This document shows positions 50,800-59,828 of a stretch of DNA of 64,000 nucleotides, in pieces (position 1 is the first letter of the stretch; each line of letters starts with the position of its first letter). Position numbers and translations under genes: made by a program. The stretch is from positions 3,351,459-3,415,458 of the forward strand of contig NC_080543.1 of assembly GCF_028640845.1 (NCBI RefSeq). The letters are read 5' to 3'. The notes under the pieces are model-generated. The model ran no database searches and was not told where the DNA came from. It saw only the letters and a list, made by a program, of their open reading frames with translations. This stretch comes from Ahaetulla prasina (Eukaryota; Chordata; Lepidosauria; Squamata; Colubridae).

Positions 50800-51300
50800 A
50801 TGGTACAGCACTTGGAAGGGACCTCGGAGGTCCTCTAGTCCAGCCCCCTGCTCAAGCAGGAGACCCCTATACCAGGGGTATCCAAACCTGGCAACTTTTA
50901 AGACTTGCGGCCTTCAACTCCCAGAATTCCTCAGCCAGCAAAGCAAAGCTGGCTGAGGAATTCTGGGAGTTGAAGTCCACAAGTCTTAAAGTGGCCAAGT
51001 TTGGAGACCCCTGGTTTGGACCATTTCAGACAAACCGTTATCCAATCTCTTCTTAAAATCCTCCAAGGATGGAGCACCGACAACTTCTGGAGGCAGCTTG
51101 TTCCACTATTAGATTGTTCTCACAATCAGGAAATTTCTCCTTAGTTCTAGGTTGCTTCTCTCCTTGATTAGAACGCAGGACGTAGAATAACAGAGTTGGA
51201 AGCGACCTTGGAGGTCACGTAGTCCAACTCCCTGCACAAATTGGACCATGGATAAGGCAGGTTTAGTTTCCATCCATTGCTTCTCGTTCTGCCTTCACGT
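50800..51300 (-). mobile_element. CR1 LINE 3' ends (two), first one with MITE inside
   Basis: 50810-51175 (CTTGGAAGGGACCTCGGAGG ... CTAGGTTGCTTCTCTCCTTG) contains the MITE at 50873-51013. 51185-51300 (CAGAGTTGGAAGCGACCTTG ... GCTTCTCGTTCTGCCTTCAC) is a second minus-strand fragment. Confidence 0.82.
50873..51013. mobile_element. hAT-type MITE in CR1
   Basis: CAGGGGTATCCAAACCTGGC ... GGCCAAGTTTGGAGACCCCTG with both core arms joined by GCCAGCAAAGCAAAGCTGGC. The expected 8-bp duplication is not evident (CCCTATAC against GTTTGGAC). Confidence 0.85.
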
Positions 51301-51314
51301 CCGCGCGTCATCCT

Positions 51315-52035
51315 GAGAAGCAACCTAGAACTAAGGAGAAATTTCCTGACAGCGAGAACGATTAACCCGTGGAACAACTTGCCACCAGAAGAAACTTTTA
51401 AGAAGAGACTGGACAGCCATTTGTCCGCTGGTGAAATCTGAACCGGTTTACTACCGGTTCGGTGGCTGTGCATGCGCTCTGTGAGCCATATGCACATATG
51501 CGCAGTGCACACCACGCATTAAATGCGAGGTGTGTGCGCGCGCATAGAAAGGAAGGTAAGTAGAACAGCGCGCGAGGAGGGTGGTGATCAGCTGTGGTGC
51601 ACGATTGTTGGAGCCTTTTTTTTTTTTTAGTTTTTTAAAAGCATTTTTTAACTACCTATTCGGGCGAATGCTTTAAAAAAATAAGAAAAAGGTTCCGACG
51701 ATCCTGCACCACAGCTGTGATCGTCAGAGCCTTTTTTTTTTAACCTTTTAAAAGCATTTTTTTTACAACCTATTCCTACCATTTGGGAGGGAAAAAGCAA
51801 ATGAGCCAGAAAGATGCAGCAAGCAGGCAAGTGGGCGATTGGGTGGGCCAGGAATTTTTGCTACCGGTTCTCCGGTAGCACCCGCCACCATCGCTACCTG
51901 ATCGGCCGATCCGGTCCGAACCGGGAACATTTCACCCCGGCATTTGTCTGAAATGGTATAGGGTTCCCTGCCTAAGCATGGGGTTGGATTAGAAGATCTC
52001 CAAGGTTCCTTCCAACTCTGTTATCCTAAACCTAA
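51315..52035 (+). mobile_element. CR1 LINE 3' end split by a 515-bp hAT element
   Basis: GAGAAGCAACCTAGAACTAA ... AAGAGACTGGACAGCCATTTGTC | hAT | TGAAATGGTATAGGGTTCCC ... AGATCTCCAAGGTTCC. The tail becomes (CCTAA)/(CTAAT)-like (52020-52070). Confidence 0.87.
51426..51940 (-). mobile_element. hAT element, ACCGGTT family (515 bp), perfect target duplication
   Basis: CGCTGGTGAAATCTGAACCG ... CGAACCGGGAACATTTCACC, CCGG, flanked by CATTTGTC at 51418-51425 and 51941-51948. Inside are two copies of a GCTTTAAAAAAAT/AGCATTTTTT segment around TTCCGACGATCCTGCACCAC in inverted order (a second palindrome at about 51590-51780). No transposase frame. Confidence 0.9.
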
Positions 52036-52395
52036 TCCTAGTCCTAATCCAGTTCTAATTCTAATTCTGAGCAGAGTACGGATTCGAACGGGATAATTTT
52101 TCCCCACTGAAAAGTTTCCTAATTTGTAAAGAGTCCTGGAGAGGCCCTACAGCAGCCAGCGGAAGAGGCGACCTGCAGCAAGGTCAGTTATAAGGAGAAT
52201 ACAGTAATTCAGGAAATCCGTCTATTCAAACCGATCAACGTATTTAGGAAGTATTTCACTGGAGACCAAGTGGAATACAAGCGCAAACATCAAGGGGGGG
52301 AAAAGGAGAGAGTTAAAGACACAGCGAAAATGCCAGCCAGTCCCTGCAGGGGTACAAAAAAAAAAGGCATTTCTAAAAGAGGAACGGGTGTGTCC
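52036..52395. other. Non-repetitive sequence
   Basis: Nothing recognised. Confidence 0.4.
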
Positions 52396-52532
52396 CAGTG
52401 GTGGGATTCAAATAATTTAACAACCGGTTCTCTGCCCTAATGATTTCTTCCAACAACCAGTTCACCAAACTGCTCAGAAAGTTAACAACCGGTTCTCCCG
52501 AAGTGGTACGAACTGGCTGAATCTCACCACTG
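52396..52532. mobile_element. hAT element, ACCGGTT family (137 bp)
   Basis: CAGTGGTGGGATTCAAATAA ... GGCTGAATCTCACCACTG; flanks GTGTGTCC and GTGTCCCC share 6 of 8. Almost identical to 47234-47370. Confidence 0.9.
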
Positions 52533-52547
52533 GTGTCCCCCCCAAGT

Positions 52548-53320
52548 TTACTTATTTATTATTTTATTTATTTATTTTATTTAATCAAATTTTTATACTG
52601 CCTTATCTCCCGAAGGACTCAGGGCGGTTTACAGCCCAATAAAAATACAAATATAATACAAGATAAAACACTAAATTAAAAAACTTATTTAAATAGGCCG
52701 AAAATTTAAAATTACAATTAAAATGATAAAAACCCCATTAAAATTAAATTTAAAACTAAAATTCTAGTCCAGTCCTGCACAGATAAATAGATGTGTTTTA
52801 AGCTTGCGGCGGAAGGTTCGAAGGTCAGGAAATTGGCGGAGTCCTGGGGGAAGTTCATTCCAGAGGGTGGGGGCCCCCACAGAGAAGGCCCTTCCCCTGG
52901 GTGTCGCCAGTTGGCACTGCCTGGCGGACGGCACCCTAAGTAGTCCCTCCCTGTGAGAGCACACGGGTCGGTGGGAGGCAATCGGTGGCAGCAGACGGTC
53001 CCGTAGATAACCCGGCCCTAAGCCATGGAGCGCTTTGAAGATAGTTACCAAAACCTTGAAGCGCACCCGGAAGGCCACAGGCAGCCAGTGCAGTCTGCGC
53101 AGGAGAGGTGTCACAAGGGAGCCACGAGGGGCTCCCTCTATCACCCGCGCAGCCGCATTCTGGACTAACTGGAGCCTCCGGGTGCTCCTCAAGGGAAGCC
53201 CCATGTAGAGAGCATTGCAGTAATCCAATGAAGGGACAAGCTCCTTCATCCCTAGATCACACCGGCTCCCTTTTAATCTCTCCCGCTCCCAAGCCTTTTG
53301 TAGGAGAGGTGGTCTATAGC
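52548..53320 (-). mobile_element. L2/CR1-like LINE, 3' end with ORF2
   Basis: The minus-strand element comprises an ORF2 C-terminus, a 3' UTR ending TGTAAACCGCCCTGAGTCCT, TCGGGAGATAAGGCAGTATA, and an (AAAT)n tail on the left. A 906-bp hAT element abuts its 5' side at 53321. Confidence 0.9.
52764..53312 (-). pseudogene. L2/CR1-like LINE ORF2 C-terminal fragment
   Basis: About 182 uninterrupted codons: LVPSLDYCNALYMGLPLRST, RRLQLVQNAAARVIEGAPRG, LLRRLHWLPVAFRVRFKVLV, FKALHGLGPGYLRDRLLPPI, RGRAFSVGAPTLWNELPPGL and FRRKLKTHLF. These are hallmark blocks of the C-terminal region of L2/CR1/Rex-group reverse transcriptases. The frame continues 90 codons upstream into hAT sequence by chance. The catalytic RT and endonuclease domains are missing. 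This copy anchors the identity of the shorter ends at 5961, 9885, 29235 and 59430. Confidence 0.9.
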
Positions 53321-54226
53321 CAGGCATAAAATGCTCCCGGTTCGGACCGGATCGGGCAATCCGGTAGCGATGGAGGTGGGTAGTTCGGAGAACCAGTAGC
53401 AAAAATCCCTGCCTCTCCCCCCCCCCATGCCCACCCAATCGTCCGGTCCCCACTTGCCTACTTGGCAGCTCGCTGCTTCTTTCAGGCTCGCTCGCTTTTC
53501 CTGCCTTGCTTTGGCCGCTGCAATCAATTGCATCAGCTAGCAACTCAATCTGCCTGCCTGCAATCCATCTCATCGGTGAGCAACTCAATCTGCCTGCCTT
53601 GTCCCTTCAATTGGGTAAGTAACTGGGAAGGTGGGGGGGGGGACGGGGGAGAGCTTTAAAAAAATAGTTAATTGGGGGTTTTTTTAGGAGTTTTTTTTTT
53701 TTAGACATAGCAATTTAAAGTTAAGGAAGTTTTAAATTTAGCTGCTTTTATCTAAAAATATAAATAAAATAAAATAATAAAATAAAATATTTGTGTGGCT
53801 TTCTGAAATTTGGTGTGTAGTGTTTCACTCTAACTACACAAACACCAAATCTCACAAAGCTGTATGTGGCATTTTGTGTGTTTGAGTCAGTTGTATTGTG
53901 TTGTGTTGTGTGTGTGTAAAGTGTGAAAGTTGGTTTTGGGGCTTTTTGTGGCTGTGTGAGGTTCCTGTTTGTTGCAGGGGCCATTCTGGGTGAAGTGCAG
54001 CTGCTTTTACATTGTGTGTGTGAGTCAGCTGTGTTGTGTTGTGTGTGTGTGTAAAATGTGAAAGTTGGTTTGTTGGTATCTCTTATTGTTTTGTGTACTT
54101 TGTTTATTATTTTTATTATTTATTGTTATTGGCCACTCCCACCTGGTCACCTGACCACCAAGCCACGCCCACCAATTAAGCCACACCCCCAGAACCGGTA
54201 GGGAAAATTTTTAGATTTCACCCTTG
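53321..54226 (+). mobile_element. hAT element, ACCGGTT family (906 bp)
   Basis: CAGGCATAAAATGCTCCCGG ... AACCGGTAGGGAAAATTTTT, AGATTTCACCCTTG; flanks TCTATAGC (53313-53320) and TCTGTACC (54227-54234), 6 of 8. The interior has a duplicated GCAACTCAATCTGCCTGCCT block (53535-53600) and two GTGTGTGTGAGTCAGCTGTG-like blocks. No transposase. It is the largest member of the family here. Confidence 0.85.
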
Positions 54227-54234
54227 TCTGTACC

Positions 54235-54645
54235 TCCCTAAAAAACCAACTTTAAGGACCTCTCGTCCTTTCTCCATGCCAAAGAACTTCATGTTGATCA
54301 AGACAGAGCTCTGTTTCGCTCTCCTGACCTTTGCAACATGGAGACCCTTCATTCCTGCGGAGGCTGAGGCTTGGCACCCAACAACAGTTCCCTGCAAGCG
54401 AGAAAAAGTGACCCCGTTTCCAAAAATCTGGGTTTATCTGATGGTGGGTGCTTTAGCCATTCACCGTCTGTTCCCCACACTGGCAGGGCCCGGTTTGGAA
54501 CAATATACATTCAACTTCCAACATTCAGATATTTTGAAGCAGCCAGTTCCCTCCTCCAGACACGTTCAGAAGGTTTTGGGCTAGGATTTCTGTAACACAA
54601 GCTGAAAAGGATGGGAGGTGTAATCCCTCACAGCTGGAGAACTCG
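54235..54645. other. Non-repetitive sequence
   Basis: A 102-codon plus-strand frame (54276-54584) starts MPKNFMLIKTELCFALLTFA, superficially signal-like. It has no homologue I recognise and no neighbouring exon signal; not called. Confidence 0.4.
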
Positions 54646-55320
54646 AAGAATAGAATAGAATAGAATAGAATAGAATAGAATAGAATAGAATAGAATAGGG
54701 TAGGGTAGGGTAGGGTAGGGTAGGGTAGGGTAGGGTAGAATAGAATAGAATAGAATAGAATAGAACAGAAAGAGTACAGTAGGGTAGGGTAGGATAGAGT
54801 AGAGTAGAGTAGGATAGAGTAGAGTAGAGTAGAATAGAGTAGGGTAGGGTAGGGTAGAATAGAATAGAACAGAACAGAACAGAACAGAACAGAATAGGAA
54901 AATAGAATAGAACAGAACAGAACAGAAAAGAGTAGAGTAGAGTAAGGAAGGGTAGGGTAGAGTAGAGAAGAGTAGAGTAGAGTAGAATAGAATAGAGTAC
55001 GGTAGGGTAGGGTAGGGTAGGGTAGGGTAGGGTAGGGTAGGGTAGAATAGAATAGAATAGAATAGAATAGAATAGAATAGAATAGAATAGAATAGAACAG
55101 GAAATTAGAATAGAATAGAACAGAACAGAACAGAACAGAAAAGAGTAGAGTAGGGTAGGGTAGGGTAGAGTAGAATAGAATAGAATAGAACAGAACAGGA
55201 AATTAGAATAGAATAGAACAGAACAGAACAGAAAAGAGTAGAGTAGACTAGGGTAGGGTAGGGTAGGGTAGAGTAGAATAGGGAATATTAGAGTAGAGTA
55301 TAGAGTAGAGAAGAATAAGA
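54646..55320. repeat. 0.68-kb pentamer array with TAGAA, TAGGG, TAGAG, CAGAA blocks
   Basis: All units are one or two substitutions from (AATAG)n. Homogeneous (TAGGG)n blocks lie at about 54698-54737 and 55002-55043. The order TAGAA-TAGGG-TAGAA-CAGAA-TAGAG recurs at least three times (about 54650, 54840-55000, 55040-55270), so larger segments were also duplicated. Confidence 0.95.
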
Positions 55321-55379
55321 ATTAGAATTAATATAGAACGATAGAGACAGAAGGGACCTTTGAATTCCTCCTCCTCTCT

Positions 55380-55610
55380 CCATCTATGACTGATGATATT
55401 TTCTAGTTGGGTAATGAAACATCTGCAAGAAAACAACAAGCTCAGAGAACACCAAGGACTCCACAGTCATCCTCCTCCTCCTCCTCCTCCGACCCCACTC
55501 CCTTCTAGCACTGATGATGTTACCTAGTTGGGTAATGAAACATCTGCAAGAAACAACCCAGCTCAGAGGGCATCAAAGAGCCTACAGTTCTCCCCAAGCT
55601 AGTGTCCATC
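55380..55610 (+). repeat. Two ribozyme-like units in tandem
   Basis: Unit 2 (55503-55552): CTTCTAGCA, CTGATGA, TGTTACCTAGTTGGGTAAT, GAAACATC, TGCAAGAA. Helix II is perfect, but helix III has ACAT for ACGT. Unit 1 (about 55389-55430) has TATTTTCTAGTTGGGTAAT, weakening helix II. A (CTC)n run separates them; spacing is about 120 bp. Confidence 0.82.
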
Positions 55611-55859
55611 AGATACATCCCCAGAATTTCAGCCAATCAACCTTTGCCTGAGAATTCAAGAAGTTGAGTTCCTCCAACACCTACATAGCTTAAAGATTGG
55701 GGAAGCTGCTCTGGGCAGGTTCAATAATTCCAAGAAGGAATTCCACACCCATTTGCACCACTCAGGTAACCCTGATGACACAGGTAAACATCCAGGTGAC
55801 CTTAACAACCCTCTCAAAGGATGCAAATGACCAGCTGTCTGCAAGGAGTATCAATCCTT

Positions 55860-56035
55860 CCATTCCCCACCATCCGGTCCGAGCTGAAGAAGCTTCTTGG
55901 AGGAGAAGAGAAAGGTCTTCAAAGAAAAACCAGAAAGTCCAGTTGCCTCTTGAAAAAAAAGGCTCCTTTGGGACAACCATGACCTGGATGACTGAGAATC
56001 TCCACGGACACCTGGCAGGGAGTGGTTCAAAGCGC
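55860..56035 (+). mobile_element. Penelope-like 3' end
   Basis: GCTGAAGAAGCTTCTTGGAG, GAGAAGAGAAAGGTCTTCAA, AGTCCAGTTGCCTCTTGAAA, GACCTGGATGACTGAGAATC. Same family as 39955; the core GAAA is shifted (AGAGAAAGG), so it is degraded. Confidence 0.72.
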
Positions 56036-56394
56036 ATGAAAAGCTACCATCCCAAAAGCTTAGATGCTCCATCCTCCTTAATTGTATTAAAATAAGCAAT
56101 AACCTCATCCAGCAGATCGCTTCAGGTTAATTCCAATGATTCAGAAATCAGGAAGAAGGGAATGTGAAGAGGAATATGGAGATCAGCTTGATGAAGGAAC
56201 GCAAGGAATGAGAAAGTAAACGACAGCTCAGTCCTGGGAACAGAGAAGGCGTGGGAAAGAAACTCAAGGCAACCCAGTCTTGATTCTGTTTGGTATACGA
56301 CGAAGTGGAGAGAAACTGGGGTAGGTTTTCAAGATTCTCGAACTGACATTTCTGTTCTAAAGGTGGTTGTTTTTTTCCAGAAGGCAATAGGACT
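56036..56394. other. Non-repetitive sequence
   Basis: Nothing recognised. Confidence 0.4.
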
Positions 56395-56545
56395 TTGTCT
56401 TTGTCTTGAAGACGTTTCGCTTCTCATCCAAGAAGCTTCTTCCGTTCTTCAGAACTGAAGAAGCTTCTTGGATGAGAAGCGAAACGTCTTCTAAATCCAG
56501 TTGCCTTTTGGAAAAAAAAACACCTTGGGGCGACCACGACCTGGA
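56395..56545. mobile_element. Inverted pair of Penelope-like 3' ends
   Basis: Minus-strand GAAGACGTTTCGCTTCTCAT, CCAAGAAGCTTCTTC and plus-strand CTGAAGAAGCTTCTTGGATG, AGAAGCGAAACGTCTTCTAA face each other around 56440-56450, making a perfect inverted repeat of about 35 bp per arm. The plus copy keeps CTGAAGA, helix GCTTCT/AGAAGC, GAAACGTC. Confidence 0.8.
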
Positions 56546-56640
56546 TCGGGGTCTCCAACCTTGGCAACTTTTAAGACTTGTGGACTTCAACTCCCAGAAT
56601 CTGGATGATTGAGAATCTCCATAGAAATTTAGCATTTCTG
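56546..56640. mobile_element. hAT-type MITE left arm joined to Penelope-like tail
   Basis: CGGGGTCTCCAACCTTGGCA, ACTTTTAAGACTTGTGGACT, TCAACTCCCAGAATC, then CTGGATGATTGAGAATCTCC, the Penelope-like downstream segment. The right MITE arm is gone. Confidence 0.75.
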
Positions 56641-56659
56641 TTGCTCTACCTTGCCACAT

Positions 56660-56865
56660 TGAATAGAATAGAATAGAATAGAATAGAATAGAATAGAATA
56701 GAATAGAATAGAATAGAATAGAATAGAATAGAATAGAATAGAATAGAATAGAATAGAATAGAATAGAATAGAATAGAATAGAATAGAATAGAATAGAATT
56801 TTATTGGCCAAGTGTGATTGGACACACAAGGAATTTGTCTTGGTTCATATGCTCTCAGTGTAGAA
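56660..56865 (-). mobile_element. L3/CR1-clade LINE 3' end with (AATAG)n tail
   Basis: About 28 pentamers (56660-56799) abut the minus-strand L3 3' UTR, TTTTATTGGCCAAGTGTGAT ... CATATGCTCTCAGTGTA, kept for only 65 bp. Confidence 0.9.
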
Positions 56866-57527
56866 TTCCTGAAATCCTTGCTCTGGCCTACCTCAAAGGG
56901 CTGGCAAAACGGTGAAGAGGGGACCCATAAGGAAAGCTTTAAAGCAGCCGCCTCTTTTCTTTTTTTCCCCCAGCCTTGTGTGAAAGTTTGAAGGAGGAGA
57001 CGTCTGCTTCGATGGACAACAGAGAGACCTTGCATTAGTGAGATGTGCAAAGGGTGTATTCTCAATATTTTTCAGTATTTTCCAGCACAGCCTTAATATG
57101 GAAAACCTCTGGAAGATTCACAAGAGTCTAAAAACTAAGATGCCTGAGGTTGAATCTGCAAAATATAGAATTCATATTCCCACTGAGGCCGATGTGGTTT
57201 CTGCCTACTCATGGGAATCCTGCAAGAGAAATGAATTAGTCGCCAAAGGGAAATTTTTCACTTCCGTTTTAGCTTGGCACGAATCCATCCATCCTAAATT
57301 CGCCACAGGGTCTCGACATCATCCATTGCATATCTAAAAATTGCAACACGGCTCTAAGGCAGGGCGGTGTGGAATTAAAGGCCTATATACTTTAGGCCGA
57401 GAGATAATAAACCCTTGGCGGTTTTGCAGAGCCATAATCTTAGACAGAACAGCTGACAGCCTGTAGCCGCAGCCGACCGACACCGATTGCAAGTCACTTG
57501 AATCAGAGCAAACCTATTCGCGGAGAG
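56866..57527. other. Non-repetitive sequence
   Basis: About 660 bp with no repeat recognised. A plus-strand frame (57038-57337) contains KIHKSLKTKMPEVESAKYRI but no known domain. It stands out as unique sequence and could be a conserved non-coding block. Confidence 0.35.
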
Positions 57528-58209
57528 CAGGGGTGTGTGTGTCACCAATCTTTCAGACCTCAGGGACCACTAAATTCATAATTTTAAATCCCGAGGACCA
57601 CTAATATGATCTGCTTAATGACCGGCGGGGTGGGCGTGGCCAACTTCTCGCCTCCCAGCCCGGGCTCCTTAGGGACCCAACAGGAAGCAGTTGTTGGAGC
57701 TAAGCAGCCACCATGAGAAAGTGTTGGCAAAACAGCTCAATTCAAATTGGATCTGGCCGAGAAGGAGGCTCAGGAGAAGCACCTCACTCAGGACTAGGAG
57801 CATAGGCTTTGCAAGCAGAGGGAAGAGCTGCAGGAGTGCAAGGCCAGGGAACAGCGCCTGGAGGCTCAGCGGGCTGAGATGGTCAGCCACTTCCAGGCCA
57901 TGAGGCTGTCCCACTGGAACGAGGCCCTCCGGCTCTTCGCTACTAGCAGCATTTCCGTCCAGCCTTCACCCAAAGCCCCACACCAGGAGGATGAAGCAGA
58001 CCCCAAGTCGGAATTTCTGGCCCCCTCCGACCCACACAAGAAAACCCCGAAGGGGGAGACTCTCTGCAACAACAGAAATGTCCATTGCATGTATCCGTCT
58101 CTGGCGCCTTAGGTTTGAGGACCCCTGATTTAGTGCAATATAAAAAATGCAAATAATTTTTCTGTGGACCACCAAAATTTTCTCACGGACCACCAGTTGG
58201 TGACCGCTG
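57528..58209 (+). mobile_element. hAT-like composite enclosing a coding-like fragment
   Basis: Left side: CAGGGGTGTGTGTGTCACCA, ATCTTTCAGACCTCAGGGAC, CACTAAATTCATAA. Right side: GGACCACCAAAATTTTCTCA, CGGACCACCAGTTGGTGACC, GCTG; its inverse (CAGCGGTCACCAACTGGTGG) resembles a hAT end. A second hAT-like end, GGTTTGAGGACCCCTG, stops at 58127, so two nested elements are possible. No convincing 8-bp duplication is visible for either. The interior (57680-58112) is GC-rich and protein-like, unlike any other MITE here. Confidence 0.6.
57690..58112 (+). pseudogene. Coiled-coil protein fragment (captured?)
   Basis: The frame ending at 58110-58112 reads KLDLAEKEAQEKHLTQD, a stop (57795-57797), EHRLCKQREELQECKAREQR, LEAQRAEMVSHFQAMRLSHW, NEALRLFATSSISVQPSPKA, then a Ser/Pro/Glu-rich tail. 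Upstream, HHEKVLAKQL lies in another frame, so there is also a frameshift. The charged heptad-like pattern suggests a coiled coil followed by a disordered tail. I do not recognise the parent gene. A host exon or retrocopy captured by a transposon is the simplest reading; an unusual transposon ORF is the alternative. Confidence 0.5.
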
Positions 58210-58220
58210 GCATCCTAGAA

Positions 58221-58317
58221 CAGGACTCTCCAACCTTGGCAACTTTAAGACTTGTGGACTTCAACTCCAAGAATTCTGGAGTTGAAGTCATAAAGTTGCC
58301 ATGGTTGGAGACCCCTG
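58221..58317. mobile_element. hAT-type MITE, shortened
   Basis: CAGGACTCTCCAACCTTGGC ... GCCATGGTTGGAGACCCCTG (97 bp), flanked by TCCTAGAA and TCCTAGAG (7 of 8). The loop between arms is reduced to CCAAGAATTCTGG. Confidence 0.88.
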
Positions 58318-58528
58318 TCCTAGAGCATCTCAAACATAAAATGGATTAAATTCCGGCAATAAACTTAATTAGCTACAAACCAACTCTCAGGGTGGACTGC
58401 TGCAACTTAATATAGTCGGTTAGTATTGATTGGTTGCTGTTTTGGACAAATATTTTCATGCTCTGCATTGTGGTCAACCCACAGCTCTTCCATTAAATTT
58501 AATTTAAGCACAGGTAGTTCTGGATTTA

Positions 58529-58762
58529 CCGTGTTTCTCTGAAAATAAGACCCTGTCTTATATTTTTTGGAACACCAAAATAAGCGCTTGGCCTTGTTTT
58601 CGGGGAGGTCTTATTATTTTGGGGCGCGGGGCGCAAGACTTATTTCTAGCTCTGTCTCCCTAACCCTAACCAGAGGAAATGGCGGGGACCGGCTGCACAT
58701 GTGGTTAATATTTTCGGGGAGGGCTTATTATCAGGGGATGTCTTATTTTCGGGCAAACACGA
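58529..58762. mobile_element. TcMar-type element with CCGTGTTTCTCTG termini
   Basis: CCGTGTTTCTCTGAAAATAA, GACCCTGTCTTATATTTTTT ... GGATGTCTTATTTTCGGGCA, AACACGA. TA at 58527-58528 and 58763-58764 flanks it, and removing it restores GGATTTACAACCACTC of the host MITE. No coding sequence. Confidence 0.87.
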
Positions 58763-59009
58763 TACAACCACTCATTTAGTGACTGTTTGAAGTTACGATG
58801 ACACTGAAAGATTTATGACCGGTTTGACCCTTATGACTGTTGTTAGCATCCCAGTTATTAAAATTCAGAGCCCACGGCGACCGATTCATATTTATGATGG
58901 TTGCAGTGTCCTGGGGTTGTGTGATCTCCGTTTGTGACTTTCCCAGCCCGATTCTGACAAGCAAAACCAACGGGGGAAAGCCAGATTTGCTGAGTGACCA
59001 CATGATTCT

Positions 59010-59291
59010 ATTATTTTATTTATTTTTTTATTTTATTTATTTACATTTATATCCCGCCCTTCTCCGAAGACTCAGGGCAGCTTACAGTGTGTAAGGCAAT
59101 AGTCTCGTTCTATTTGTATATTTACAAAGTCAACTTATTGCCCCCCCAACAATCTGGGTCCTCATTTTACCTACCTTATAAAGGATGGAAGGCTGAGTCA
59201 ACCTTGAGCCTGGTGGGATTCGAGCCTGCAGTAATTGCAGGCTGCTGTGTTTTAATAACAGGCTATCTTACAGCCTGAGCCACCCACGGCC
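59010..59291 (-). mobile_element. tRNA-derived SINE A
   Basis: TTACATTTATATCCCGCCCT ... CTTACAGCCTGAGCCACCCA. It has a (TTTA)n-type tail on the left. Confidence 0.88.
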
Positions 59292-59429
59292 CTTGTGTTA
59301 AGTTGATTACTTAAGTGATTTGCTTGACAACTGTGGTTAAAAAAAAAAAAGGTTGTAAAATGAACTCACTTAGCAATGGTCCAGCTTAGCAAAGGAAATT
59401 TTGGATTCCTAAGTCAACGTAGCATAGGC

Positions 59430-59635
59430 ATAGGATTTTAGATTTATTGGGTTTTTAATTTTTAAATGGGTTTTATGATTTTAAATTTCTTTTAATTTTG
59501 GCCAATTGGAATAAGTTTTTTAATAGTATTTTATATTGTATTTATATTATTGTCTATTTTATCTGGCTGTGAACCGCCCTGAGTCCTTCGGGAGAAGGGC
59601 AGTATAAAAATCTAAATAAATAAATAAATAAACGT
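59430..59635 (+). mobile_element. L2/CR1-like LINE 3' end with (AAAT)n tail
   Basis: TTTTGGCCAATTGGAATAAG ... GGCTGTGAACCGCCCTGAGT, CCTTCGGGAGAAGGGCAGTA, then AAATAAATAAATAAATAAAC. Confidence 0.85.
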
Positions 59636-59828
59636 CTATTTATAAGTGTACAAAAAAAGTAAATTTAGACATTAGATACACCTCGGTTGTTCAACTATTT
59701 CTTAAAGCAAAACACTTGAAGATGTATGGACCATCTCCCAGCCACTGGGGGATTCTGGGGAATGAAGTTCACCCATCTTCAAGGGGTCAAGTCTGAGAAA
59801 CACCTATCTAGGCAGCTGTTTCTTACAA

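Larger units (their letters stand above)
58511..59415 (+). mobile_element. Tigger-like MITE with a nested TcMar element and a SINE
   Basis: Pieces at 58511-58528 (CAGGTAGTTCTGGATTTA), 58763-59008 (TACAACCACTCATTTAGTGA ... GAGTGACCACATGATTC) and 59292-59415 (TTGTGTTAAGTTGATTACTT ... AAGGAAATTTTGGATTCC) form one copy. Confidence 0.8.

Noticed and set aside
50873..51013. An 8-bp target duplication for this MITE
   Set aside because: The flanks CCCTATAC and GTTTGGAC do not match well enough to claim one.
52764..53588. A 274-codon fusion protein
   Set aside because: The first 90 or so codons are hAT element sequence read by chance into the LINE ORF; the junction is the hAT end at 53321.
54276..54584. 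Possible small secreted protein with a hydrophobic start
   Set aside because: The start is only weakly signal-like, an overlapping frame is equally open, and there is no splice or homology support.
54698..55043. (TAGGG)n as interstitial telomere sequence
   Set aside because: Vertebrate telomeres are TTAGGG; these pentamers grade into TAGAA and TAGAG and share their register.
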